Source: Blastobasis lacticolella
Taxonomy: Eukaryota; Arthropoda; Insecta; Lepidoptera; Blastobasidae
DNA: 64,000 bases
Reading direction: 5' to 3'
Assembly: GCA_905147135.1 (NCBI GenBank)
Contig: LR990053.1
Location: forward strand, 7,452,501-7,516,500
In this document: piece by piece, positions 1 to 12,900 of the stretch
Numbering within the stretch: the stretch's first letter is position 1
Layout: each line of letters starts with the position of its first letter
Notes under the pieces: model-generated
Seen by the model: only the letters and a program-made list of their open reading frames with translations
Database searches by the model: none
What the model was told of the DNA's origin: nothing
Program-made: the position numbers and the translations under genes

Positions 1-726
1 CAAATAAATATCTAGAAAATCTAACAATTGTACAGTCTGGCAAGAAAGTAATGAAAAGTTTGAGGGCGCTACTTGACAGCAGAAGTACTCAATTTGACAG
101 AAATTCATTGATGCAAGAGCCATCAATTGAGACTTGATTGAGAGATTGAGTAGTTCCTTTTCACAACTTTCTTGCTAGACAAGATCATTCCTAGATAGAA
201 ACAAGCACATTCCTCGTCTACACACCACTTTAGCCTAGATTTTACAGGAAAGCGGTGCCGCCATACATCCGGCGGACATCCTAGTTGGCTAGTCTTATAT
301 TACATGGTGATGTCATTTCACAATCAAACGGAGGTTACTTCTCAGACCGATTCGAGAGATTGTCATTAAGAACAAAAAATTAATAATGATGAATATTAAA
401 ATTAATAATCTGAAGATATTTATAAATTGTCTGACACGGACACATGAGAAAGGAGGCAATTTACTCAGGTCAGACCTTCAGAAAAACCTTCTTCATTTCC
501 AACCCAAATTTATTAGACCGACGCGACTTGGTTCGCGCGGTGTCCCACCCTATACCTACCCTATACCTAACCTACACCTACCCTACACCTACTGCACATA
601 CAAACCACTGTATTCTAACGAACAAAACAAAAAACAAACAAATATTCAAAGCGGACTAGCCGTTTGTTAGTTTTAGCAAGACCACGAATAACAATTTCAT
701 TACACAGGTATAAAAACGTTACATAC
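1..726 (-). other. Intron downstream of P4-ATPase exon 7 (runs off the left edge)
   Basis: Begins at the GTATGT donor after exon 7. It contains a MITE-like inverted repeat (36-181) and a short imprecise tandem array of CCTATACCTA-type units at about 547-600. No coding signal was recognised. The reading frames here are short and fall in the simple repeat. Confidence 0.7.
36..181. repeat. MITE-like element with imperfect terminal inverted repeats
   Basis: GTCTGGCAAGAAAGT followed by AATGAAAAG near the left end is answered by CTTTTCACAACTTTC and TTGCTAGAC at the right end, about 25 bp of imperfect inverted repeat enclosing about 95 bp. There is no reading frame. A target duplication is not clear. 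Confidence 0.4.
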
Positions 727-945
727 CTCGACGGAGACATACAGCGAAATAGGCACGACGGTGTTCATCACGATGGCGTAGGAGAAGAAGACCAGGAAGG
801 CGATGACCACGGCCCCGGAGGCGGGCTCGGCGGGCACCAGCGTGTCCCACGGCAGGTACACCTGGAAGTAGCGCCCCACCAGCCACTCCCACACGCCGCA
901 CGCCACCGTGCAGAACACGCACATGGACAGCAGGAAGAATACTAT
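727..945 (-). CDS. P4-ATPase exon 7 (M3 and M4, PISL motif)
   Basis: Seventy-three codons, phase 0 at both ends. The acceptor is CCCCCCCACAG and the donor GAG|GTATGT. The exon encodes M3, a luminal loop ([20 protein letters not shown]) and M4 ending [17 protein letters not shown] in M4 is the hallmark that separates lipid flippases from cation pumps. The first 43 or so bases of this exon and its acceptor are repeated in degraded form in the upstream intron (1093-1432). Confidence 0.96.
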
Positions 946-3900
946 CTGTGGGGGGGAAATTGTTATTAGATGATGAGCTTTTTGATCGAGGTTGCGGGTA
1001 CGGGTAAAATTTGGTCGCTACGTTCCGGACCCGTTGAAGTGGGGATCACATTGGAGTTAAGAAGAAACTATAGCCTATGTCAGGAATAATGTAGCCACCG
1101 TGCAGAACACGCACATGAACAGCAGGAAGAATACTATCTGTGGGGGAGATAAGGAGTCATTATTAGATGAGCAGCTTTTTTGCGTAAAATTTGGACACAA
1201 CGTTCTGGACCCGTGTGGTAATCGCAGGGGATTTTAGGAAAAGCTATAGCTTATGACACTCAGGAATAATGTAGCAACGCACATAGACAGCAGGAAGAAT
1301 ACTATCTATGGGGGAGATAAGGACTCAATAGATGAGCAGCTTTTTCGCGTAAAATTTGGACACAACGTTCTGGACCCGTGTGGGAATCGCAGGGAATTTT
1401 TAGGAAAAGCTTATGACACTCAGAAATAATGTAGCCACCGTAGAATTTTAAAAATCGGTTTAGTAGTATTTGACTTTATCAATTATAAACAAACAGTCAA
1501 ATCTTTTCTCTTTATAATTTTAGTATAAACTAGCAGTTCCCCGCGGTTTTCACCCACGCGCAATTCGGATCTCTGTAAACATTCAACTATCCCGCGAGAC
1601 TATTATTTTTCCAGGACGTAGCCAATGTCACTCGGGCATAATGTAGCTACCTATTAAGGAAAGAATTTTCAAAATCGGTACTGCGGTTTCGGATTTTACC
1701 CCCAACATACAAACATACACACTTTTCCTCTTTATTATAGATTAAAATATGTTTCAATATGAAAAGACAAAACAATTGAGCACGACATCAAGAATAATGA
1801 ATGTAGCTTAAAAAGAATCTAATATGCCGCCAATAGGAAAACTATACTGAAGAACCACAACTGATCCCCCCTCACTCTTATTATTATCGTTGTCGCGCTC
1901 AATGAGATCAACCGTTTTCGTGTTCACCAGTTGGCGCCACTGTTAAAAACCCGCCGTTCTATTGGTAAAAAACCAACTGTAAACTTGAGCTTTGATTTTG
2001 ACCAATAGCGCTACGTACTTTGACCTTACTCGCCAGTCGCGCCATCTATTAGAATTTTAGTCTAGTTAGTACTGTCTTCAATACTCACCCCTATAATAAG
2101 AAAATTGAGTAGCCTATCTATGCTGGTGCGCTTGAACTTGGTCTTCCCGGAGTTCTGCATCAGCTTGGTGTCCTTCCCGGCGAACACCACCACGCCGTAG
2201 CACCACGACGTGTTCCGGAGCACGCAGCCGCGCAACAGGATCTTGTCGTTGTCCAGCGAGTAGTGCTGGTCGCGCCAGCTCAGCGTGCCTGTGGGCAACA
2301 GGGTTTTTAGACAAACAGCCTAATGGGCCACCTGATGGAAGGTTGTCGCTGACATCAACAGCACCTGGGGTATGACCAATACGCTGCCCACCTCTAAATA
2401 TAAGGGACTCTTGCTTTAGTAAATACGCAAGTGCTAGAACCCTCCACTGCCAAAGGCATGGTTTCGGAACACGGCAGAGTTAGCAAACGTGTGCACTCGC
2501 GCGTGATAAACGAGACTTATGGTGGACGTACTTCTCCAGTCGGTTGGCTTCAATTAGATCGGGACATTCCGCTATGCCCTACCTTTCTTACTACTAGACC
2601 AGCCCCTAAAGCAGGGAGAGAGAGCGAGGACCCTTCGATCTGCGTTGATGTAACCGCGTCACAGATATAGTAGTAAGTTTATACAACATCCATTAGCGTA
2701 TCTAGGGCTATTTTCTAGGGGGGGCCTGGCCCCTGAGGTGGCCGATGAAGCCCAGTCAATCGACAATATACAGCCAGTGAGCACCCCATCCTGGGGTGGG
2801 CACCAGACAATTCTGGGGTGGGCACGTCCCACCCGGCTCCCCCCCTTCCTACGCCTATGATAACATCTTAAGTTTAATTCCATCTGAAAATTTTCAGATA
2901 AAATTAAAACACTTTTTACATAAGTTACACTATAGGTATTTAAAAAGAACTTAATATATTGCGACTGGTTTTGAATCATTGTCTGATGATGATTGATGAT
3001 TATCATGCTGTAAAAAGTGTTTTATTGCTATCATACAATGGAGGTTCATCAAGAATGTACTATACAAACAATTAACTACTTAAATATTTCACTTGTGGAA
3101 TTGCCCATGTTAATTTTAGGATTTCACATTTATGGTTTGAATGGTTAATTTAAAAACCATACCCAATACCGCGCGTGCAGCTGCACAGTGATTCTATTTC
3201 TAATCTATTGCGGTTTTATTACGCTGCGCGCGACGGATGGACTGAAATACGAGCAATGGATTCGAAACAAACATGTCTAGCGATTGATGGCGAGCGATTC
3301 CCGTTTGTGCGAAGCGCAGGTTCTTAGGAAGAGTCAAGTTTCTTGTGGCAGCTAACTCACAGTCAGCAGTTCTATTTTACGTATTTTATTATGCGTAAAG
3401 TATATGTTACCCATTCACGATCAACGGTCACGGTTAACGCATCCGAGCCAAAACCGAATGACATCTTGAACATGAGATTTTGACCTTACACAGTAGTACT
3501 GATTTCAAAAGCTTTTACACTATTATGTTGAAAATAAACAGGCAATAGTTTGGCCATTTGCAAAGGCCATCAGTAGAGCAGCATGCCTACTGTGTCAAGG
3601 TAAATAGTTTTAGCACACATTTCCTGTTGTATTCGCACGAACGCATAAAGATTGCTGACTCACTGTTGGTGATAAAAAGAAACGACCCGTAGCCTGCACC
3701 GGTAAACCACAAAGTTAAACGAAACTGTTTACTAGCCATTTCTCTGCTTCAATCCAATGATGTTGTTTGTAATCTTCGGATGTTTTAAAACAAAACATTC
3801 AGTAGCAAAAACCGTTTATTCAACTTAAAACGATGTCGGTTGCCGGAGCTTTTGGTGATAATGGTACTGTTTGATATGTATTTATTCAATTGTATTGTTG

Positions 3901-6900
3901 TAAGTCTTTGCAATAAAGACAATGAATACGATTGTGAAATATATTGACTAGTTAACCACCGCATCTGCTTTTCCTGTCATACTCTCATTGTTGGATGGGT
4001 CCCATAATGAGCAGCGAAGAATTTGATTTCATTCGTTTTAGATACTCATCATCATATACAACTCGATATGACCTATTTATTTGCAAACTTACAGACAAAA
4101 TCCAAAGCATTTATATTTAACATTAAAGTCTCAGTCGATATTACATAAATGTTGTCTTGAGCGGCGTGTAAAAACTACTTACTACCTGTTTACCAACACT
4201 ACAGTTGTTGTGTATTACATGCTTAATTTCGGCACAATAATAATGCCCTTATCCAATAAGTGATTGCTTTATGGTTGCGCAAACATCAGCCGGGGCTGGG
4301 CGATTACGCGTTTCGCAATATCGTATGCGGGACGCGACTCGCAAGTTGAACAGAACTGAAGCGAACCGTTGATTGGGCCCACCTGGGCGGCATGAGGCCA
4401 TTGCCGCTTAACGATCCGGCCATGCCGCATGCGGATCGCCCATTAATCTTATCTAGTTTGCTAAACGCACTATTTACCAGTGTAGCGAAGCAACGCGCGC
4501 CACGCGTTATGTGAAACTGTACGATAGCGTAATCGTTACGCTGAAACGGCGCATTCACTTTCGCCATGACGCGACGGCGACGTCCACCGACGCGAATTTG
4601 ACGCATTTCTCGACGTGATAAAAACTGCTAGTATCGTAATAAACAAACAAACAAAAAACTGGTCTCCAATGTTCTAGTCATAACGCTTACAATATTTCGG
4701 TCCGAAGAGCGAAGAGGTTAGCAGCGTCAAATAAATTATCTCTCCAAATAGCTCATACATTTTACCTGTTCCAACTATTAAAATAGAACCAAGACCGTCT
4801 CCCTGCCTGCATGCTAATGGCTGGACCATAAAATTCAAATTGGCACGACTTTCCATAAAACATGCCCCGTGCAATCCCCTGATTGACGTAGTAAAAAGTA
4901 AATGTACGTGACCTGTTTGTTTTCTACAAAGTATAACATAACGCCATTTTCATGCGTGTATCACGACCGTGTAACATTCAGTCTGCTTAGACGATGCTCT
5001 GACGACAGGTGCTTTACATCGTTTGAAAAGACCTGTTAAATTTTCTTTTTTTGTAATTTTGTGTGCAATAAAGAGTGTATCTATCTTTCTATCTATCTTT
5101 CTATCGATCTATCGTTTTCCACTATCTCAAAAATAAGTGGCTAGTTTACTTATAAAAAAGTATGACGTACCTTCAAACTTATTAAGTAGGTTGTTGGGCG
5201 TCTCGCAGACGATCTCGCCGTCGAAGGCGCCCAGCTGCGCGTCGTCCTGGCCCATCGCGTCCGTCTCCAAAAGGCACTGCCGACACTTGAGGTTCGTCTC
5301 TCTGTAACAATGACAGAATTTTATAGTGACATACATATTAGACAGGCCGTGTAGTGTATTAAAAGTGTAAATTAAAACTATTGACGGTTTTTCGGTACCT
5401 ATTTTTTACATTAAACTGGGCAAGTATTTGACCGCCATCCCACTTGATGCGGCGGAGACAGCTAGTCTAGAAACAGCATATTAGCTCTGGCCTTGAAGGA
5501 GTCCAGATTATACCGTTTGGGTAACCTTAGGAAGCAAAGCGTACCATTTCTTAGCCGTACGTATTAGAAAGGTCAAGTTGCTAAAGCTACTCATCTTAAA
5601 GCTACTTACTAAAGCTGTTAGTAGGATGTCGGTGACAGGTGAAATCATGGGATCCTTCAAGGGTAATATTAGAGGTATCCTTAGAGCGTTATCCATAGGC
5701 GGCGGTGACCACTTTCTAACAGGTGGCTCACATGCCTTTTTGTCTGCCGTATTACATAAAAAAAGTCGGATGGCCTTGTGGTTTCGTTGATAGTGCTAAC
5801 GTTCCACTGGCGGGTGTTAAATTATATTTCAGATGTAGCACATTAGCTATAGGACCTCTGTAAGGCAGAAAAACAACTACATTTTCTGTTGTAAAAATTC
5901 GACGGACTCGAACAGGTCTGTTAAGCGATTATGACAAAATCATTCACCGATACGGAGGGAGCTCATGTTCAACAGTAGACTGTTACATACATACATAAAG
6001 CTCACGACTGTGTCCCACAGGTGGGGTAGGCAGAGACTATGGACCGCCACTTTGCAAGACTGTTACAACTAGCGGAAAGGGAATACGAACAGTCTACCCC
6101 GGCTTTTGAGGATTATGTTATGTTACCTCTATACCGACCGGTATATGGTCGTATGTTGGAAAGCGGTAGCTACCGCTTTAATACACTACATTGCCCACAC
6201 ATCTTATAATTCATTTATACATTTAGCTTTCGTAATGTGTAACGAAACCTAGAACTGCAGGTGCGTTGTCACCGTGAAGGCTAATCTGTTATTTAGAATA
6301 TCTTTGTGCCATTCCAATTTTGACACAGTTGACAAATTTAGTTTTATTTAAGACTTACGTTCACTCGTGACCATATTCAGTGAGAATTACTCAATAACAA
6401 TAAAATAAGTTACATAATTCATTTGCTCAATTAATGAGGTCTCAACTTTTCGTCAGTTCGGCTGTTATCGTTACCACGCTGTCTGTCTGTACAGGGTAAA
6501 AAACCACTTGACGAATTTTAATGTGGTTTTTACAAATAAGGAAATCGTCCTCCTGATTGAATTGGAATCTGATGAATTATTCTTTCATACAGCTTTCATT
6601 TTAATCGAATATACACCAGCCAGGACGGGTACCTACTACATTTTTCTAAGTATTTGCTTATAATGTGGTATGGTATGGCATCCCGTTTCGACTCTATCCC
6701 TAAACAGTACGTATAGCACCAGAGTGCTCGCAGCATAGCTCGCACCGCGAAAGAGCCTTCATTTCCTTCTCTCAATACTAAAAGATAAAGAGAGCAGATC
6801 TATGTCGCGCCTTTTTTCGCTTGTCGCTCTTGCGCGCACAATTGTGCCAGAGATGTACCTACATAAAACGTTGATTTGAATGTTAACTATTTATCAGTTA

Positions 6901-9900
6901 TATGAACGTGATACTCGTTCATTCACCGAAGCCGACCAAGGGGCCCTCGTCGTGGCTTATGACGGCTGCTATTAAACGATAGCAACCGCGATCAATAGCT
7001 TAAGTTGCCTTCCGAACCACGGAGCGTTGTGATCATATGATCTGTAATTTGGTTAAGAAAAACCCCATTAGTACAGGGTACACAGTGGGACTCGAACCTA
7101 GATCGCCCGTTTGCAAGGCGCCCGCTCTCGCCACGCGGCCACCACGGCCAAGTGTTTATATAATTCTGTCGGTCAATCAATAGGAACCGTTATTATAACC
7201 GACATAACTCGTGTTCGATGAGTCTCGGCCACGCAAATGTAAATAAGCATTTAATTTTACATTAGGGTAACAGATGTGTAAAAGATGGCGGCGGGACGTT
7301 TCAGGGACAGTCTGTGGACATAACCTAGTTCTAAAACTATGCGAATTTCAAACATAATCATTACACATCAAGACCGGAAAACGTGATAAATTTAATAGCA
7401 AATATCAGTTGCCTGCAACTTTGTCTATGCGACATAAATATAAAATGGCTACCGCCCAACTCTACCGCAGACATTTTACCAGATTGTCCTTCTGATATGG
7501 AGGGATCTTAATAATCTACAGAACATGCAGAAATATCATTCATATTATTATTTTCATCATATACCTAAAATATCTTAGAATAAACAGTTCATAATAATTG
7601 ACATTATGATTGTTACCATATTGGAGACGCACATCCCGGGTAATTTTATTGTAGCGTTATTTAAATTTTATTTTTAGAACATTTGACGAGTAAATTAAAA
7701 GCAATTTAATTTTTCTTTATATGATGTTTCTTTATTGTCTTTCTTCTTATGCAGTTTTAGCAATATAAATTGAATTGACGTCACTACAAACTGTAATCAT
7801 TTTATATAAGAAAGGTTGTCCAAGTCCTTCCACAAACATTCGTACCAATACGTAACGCACAAGAGCAGGCAGCATTATCATTACGTTTCCAAGTAGTGTC
7901 TATCTAAGTAGGTAATATCCGTTTGATAACTTAAACAGTTAAACGGTTAAGTCATCATTCCATTACAGGCAGCTAAGTAAACACAGCGTAATCTCAACTA
8001 TCTAAGCGTAACTACAGTAGGTTGCAGATTATGATTGCTGGGAACTTGAATTCCTTTTAGTCTCGTGAAGCAATCTCTCAGCTATTTCAATTACGCGGAC
8101 GGCAGCTCGCGACAGAAATGCAACACCCGACTCGGGACACCTGACATCTAAGAGATGTTTTCCTAAACAAAAAGTGGAAAATAACTGTGCAAAAGCACCT
8201 CAGAGACGCGAGATCCGCTGGCAAGGGGGATTTAATACAGAATTTTTATGACAATATAAAGTTTACATTGTTATTTATAGCACGTTTTAGATCTTACACG
8301 ATACCAGGTGCGATGCGTCTATTGTTCGATGTTACTATAACCTTGTGTTCGATAAATGGATCAAAGCGTAAATAAAAATAAGTTAGTTAATCTTCAATAC
8401 GTTCAGCAATAACATAATATTTCACAGACGGTAGCAAATTACAATGAAAAATAATGTAATATGGTTTGCTGTTATTAGTATTTATTTTCCTCTGTGTGCT
8501 TAGCGCTATTTATTAAAAGGCAAGTGTTTCCTTCCTGTTTTTCTTCACATACTGTCACATACTAACAGCCGTGTACCGCGCGGGAACGTAACCGGGATTA
8601 AACGCCAACCCCGTTTAGGAGCTGCCGTATCGGTATAGTTCGGAGGAGCCCAGATTGTACTACCTGTACCAACTACCACCCATGGTCCTATCGATCTCTC
8701 TTGACCGATAGTCATGGGACCGCGTCAGACCTAATCACGGGCGCTGCGTCTACAAAGAGTCCAGAATGTACTTTTTAGAGGTGTGACCAGGATTTTAGCT
8801 TGTATCGCTCGATAGTCTCTGCCTACTTCTATGGGATACGGACGTGAGTGTGTATACTATTCGAGGTTCATGATCATCATCACAGCGTATAACATTGCAC
8901 TGCAGAACTTAGGGCCTCTCCCACAAAAGGGGAGGTTATTGCCATAATCTCCAAGCTTGGCAGGCGGGTTGGAGATCGCAGTGTTGTAATATAACAATGG
9001 AAAACGCTGCTGCCCATTTTCCAGCCTACGGAGATTCTAGATCTTTTGCCTCGAAAAGATTGGTCGCCTTGTACGACACCCACAAGTGTAAGGGGTTGGT
9101 GCTATTCTACTCTGCCGGACACCACACGGCGGTTATTCGAGGTTATTACGTTTTAATTTCAGAAAAGCGTCCACTCACCCATCCAATTCGGCGGTCTCGA
9201 TGTAGCAGAGGCCGTTGGGCTCCGAGCTGCTGAGCAGCAGGATGTCAGCGGCCACAAACTGGTCGTTCTCGAGCCGAATGACGTCCCCAACCTGCACCGA
9301 CGCCCACTTCTCCTCGACCAGCTTGCCATTGCGTAGGGTCTTGGCGCGCCGGTGGTTCACTTGCGAGTCGTTCTGGTGACGTTGCTGCAACGATACGAGA
9401 GGGTTGATTGCCGGTGGAAATTATGCTGTAATGTAGTGTTTAAGGCAGTAGGTTCCAGCGGCCGCGGAAAGGCCTTTTAAGAAATCTGGCGTCAATGATT
9501 TGACGTCACAGCACTGCAGCCCCCCTAGCAAAATCGGAATTATGTGTATTATATCCATATAGACTTAAACGCTATACTTAATTTACGTATCTATAGCGAT
9601 ACAGATTTAAAGTCAAAGCCAAGTAAAATTATTTATAGTGTACTCGTATTACTGAAATATCATTGTTCAGTTTGGTAATTTGAAAGACATCCACCCTGTA
9701 TTGGCAGTGAATGAATGAAATGTTTTGGCATCGAGACAGACTGTTTTAACGACACAGATTGTCTGGATTTGACATTCAGAGGCAGCATTTTAGTGATAAA
9801 CAAATATAAATTTTCATCCTAAATGCCACGAGTTATTACCGTGACTAAGTACTAATAACATAAATTGTTATAGACGTCATCCTCTCAAGCTTTGTTATGC

Positions 9901-12900
9901 TACCAAAGTATAAAAACAAGACATTGTTTCTAAAACCCATTAGACATAAATTGACATAATTAAACAAAATTCAGTAATATAATCCGGCTCCTTTGAAATC
10001 CGGTAGCTTTAGCTACTGCTCATTACACCGAGACACCGACGTCCGTTACTAGAACTCCTGGAACCGGATTTAGCCGCTACCTATCTAAAATACTTGAACT
10101 GGCTACTATTCATTTAATGTACAAATTATTGAACGAATGTTCCAATTTCATCGTGACCTTCGTATTTTAACTTTATATTCACCTTGATTTTTTAAATCAT
10201 AGTGTAAGAATAGGTACAACTTCACCGTACATTTTATAACTGTATTGTCTTCTGTGATCTGCAATCTTCGTACTCTATAGCTTATCATATAGTTTGTTTA
10301 AGTAGCGAATAGAATAAAAATTATATCTAGATATTGTGACTAATGATGATGGGACATAATAACATATTCAACGAATCGAGTCGGCAACGAAACTTAAGTA
10401 GTTGTATCATTATTTACCGTTCTGGGCCAAATCAAATGTACACGTCATTGGAATAATACGACTGAGGTCATCTTGGGAACACGATCATATGTTAATCCGA
10501 CACGCTGTAAACGCGGGAAAACATTCAGATGTTTGTTTGACCTGACTGCCGCCGTGTCGCGTTTTGCTTCATTTATTTCGGATGAATTTTTAAAAAGGTT
10601 TGACCATAATCTGAACAAATGGGATCGCCAATTATACCTAATCTCAAAGGGTTTTCCAATAAGGATATTTGAACTTTGATGAAGATACAGCTGTGGAGTT
10701 TGAAGGATAAACTAATTGATTTTGGGCAGATTATCCTGGAAAGTTACTGAGTTATAAGCGATGAAATCGTTAACTTTGTTATCAAGTAGTGATCAGTTGC
10801 GGCTTAGTTTCGATGTGTAATCGTTGTTATTGGTAATTTGGAAAATAAAGAGCTCAACAACGAGTTTGCAGACATGCAAGAATATTTCCTCATTTCCCAG
10901 GCAACTTTAAGAAGAGAATTTTTTTTCTTATGATCTGATAATTTATAATTTCAGAACTAAAGAAAGTTTTCATTTACGAAAAATGCATTATTTTTTATTA
11001 GATACAGATTCAAGTTCTGCAAATTACAATTGAATCAACAATTAACAATATAACTACAGTTTGAATAATTGGTATTTATGAGTTAACGGCAAAATCAAAC
11101 AGATATAAGCAAAAGTCCACCTAACTTACTGCCAAACCGGTGGAATGTCATTAACGTTGGCAAGAATTTTTACCAGGAAGGACAATACAAACAACGATTG
11201 AATCATGGCTAAAATTAAATAGGATTATAGACGACCGCAAGGAACTTGCTTCAATTTTTTTTTCTTATAAAATATCGTCACTTATATGCTTTAACGGAAC
11301 ATGACTTACAGCTCTGTAACAGTATCCTGAATACACTGCCTGCTTTATTTGGTGGTACGAGTACCTACACTAAAATAAATCTCTGTCCTACGTCGGGCAT
11401 GTAACAATCGTCGTTTATACCGAAGAATGGGTGGATGTTTATTCAAATGCAAATCCTCAAATTAAGCGTGTGAGGCGGGCGTTGTCTCGTACTCGTATAC
11501 GAGCGATTAATTCTGCCCCATGGCCTTGGTTCAGTGAAGGCCTTCTGATAATGGGTCATTGAGCGCACGAGCGAATCGCGGTACTATGTCTCGGTGCCGT
11601 GAATGAGTCCACTGTTCGAAGATAACGTATGATTTACGCGAACTGAGACCATACGCTTTGTAAACTAATACTGGGCAATCCATCATGTGTCCATATACGC
11701 CTTGTGTGCTTATGTTATTTACTTGGACCGCACAGGATAGCGGTCGTTCTTTGAAACGGAGGGGGAAAAACATTACCTATATGAGTGTTAGTATAGAATG
11801 TTTAGTAGGCACACGCGTGTTTGCATATGATAATAATCGATAAAAGACATGCAACTCGCAAAAAGACCCATGGGTATTTGCATAAATGCATTGTATTGTT
11901 TCCGCAGACATTCCGCAGTCGGTCATGACTTCCAATTATCTAGAATTCAATTTTTAATTTATTTATTTCGACGTCATGTAAATAAATACAACTGAATTAT
12001 CGCAAATAGCGTTTTCTGTCTGCCGTGTCATTGTCTAAAAATGGACTACAATCGTGTAGTACTAACCGCAACATCCTGTGAACGGTGTAGTAACGTGTCG
12101 GCGATTATCATCCAATGGAACCTGTGGTCATTCGTACTTAGCCCTAGTAAAACTATCGACTCATCACTAACTAGGCGACAATTCATTGCACCGTTACCCG
12201 TAACATAAATTATACAAGCATCGTTGGACAGGTAATTACGCCCATGTATCAGTACCACTATTAGCTGAATAATACATTTAAACTATCGATATTCCGTACC
12301 TGACACCATTTTAGTATAGGTATTACAAAATGTACTCGTGCTTGTTTACAGAATGTTCGAGTGATAATTATCAGATAAGCTTCAATAGCATCTATCTACA
12401 TTTGGATTTGAACCTAGTTTGTATTTGCAGTATCGCAATATCTCTAACAATACAATCGATAACGATGGGATCACATTTTACTGAGGTGATATACCGGTGA
12501 TATAGGAACGATTTCGTAATTACTGAGGTATTTCATGAACCGTTTCGTGATTTGTTCTCTTTGAGTGGCTACTCAAATGCTGGAATTTTTAAATGTCTGT
12601 CGATATTATGAGCATCAGGCTGTCATAATTGTTAATACGCGAAAAAAAAATACATCATTGACAGTAAGCTAAAAATGCAACCTACATAGGTCGAAGTTAG
12701 CATTGAATTTGTCTACCATTGTCTTTTTTCTTCAAACACAATTTAAATACTGCGTGACCTTATATCGATTTTTACCGGTACATTATAATCAATACACAGG
12801 TATTAACTGGCTCTAATTGAGAATATATTCTAAAATATAGCCATAATCATCTTAGCGCTAATCCCGGTTCCGCTCCCGCGTAGCACGAGAAAGCCCGCGG

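Larger units (their letters stand above)
2289..5170 (-). other. Intron 5 of the P4-ATPase gene
   Basis: Bounded by GTACGT (5170) and GCCCACAG (2289). It holds a fragment of a dispersed repeat (about 2317-2400), the GC-rich repeat at 2695-2865, a CpG-rich block at about 4264-4610 with a 100-codon minus-strand frame I do not recognise, and a LINE 3' tail at 5038-5114. The remainder is AT-rich without visible features. Confidence 0.85.
5302..9178 (-). other. Intron 4 of the P4-ATPase gene
   Basis: GTGAGT donor at 9178, TTGTTACAG acceptor at 5302. It contains a LINE-3'-like fragment at about 5630-5765, the repeats at 5982-6130 and 7078-7165 and a SINE A copy at 8870-9132. The remainder, including 7200-8860, is AT-rich and I see nothing coding in it. 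Confidence 0.85.

Noticed and set aside
386..670. 94-codon plus-strand frame near the left edge
   Set aside because: Its C-terminal half is translated simple repeat (CCTATACCTA units), and the region is the intron after exon 7.
2431..2670. 79-codon plus-strand frame
   Set aside because: No splice sites or family resemblance; opposite strand to the host gene and flanked by dispersed-repeat fragments.
4304..4606. 100-codon minus-strand frame with an ATG
   Set aside because: Lies in a CpG-rich patch of an intron with no recognisable domain or splice support; kept only as a remark under intron 5.
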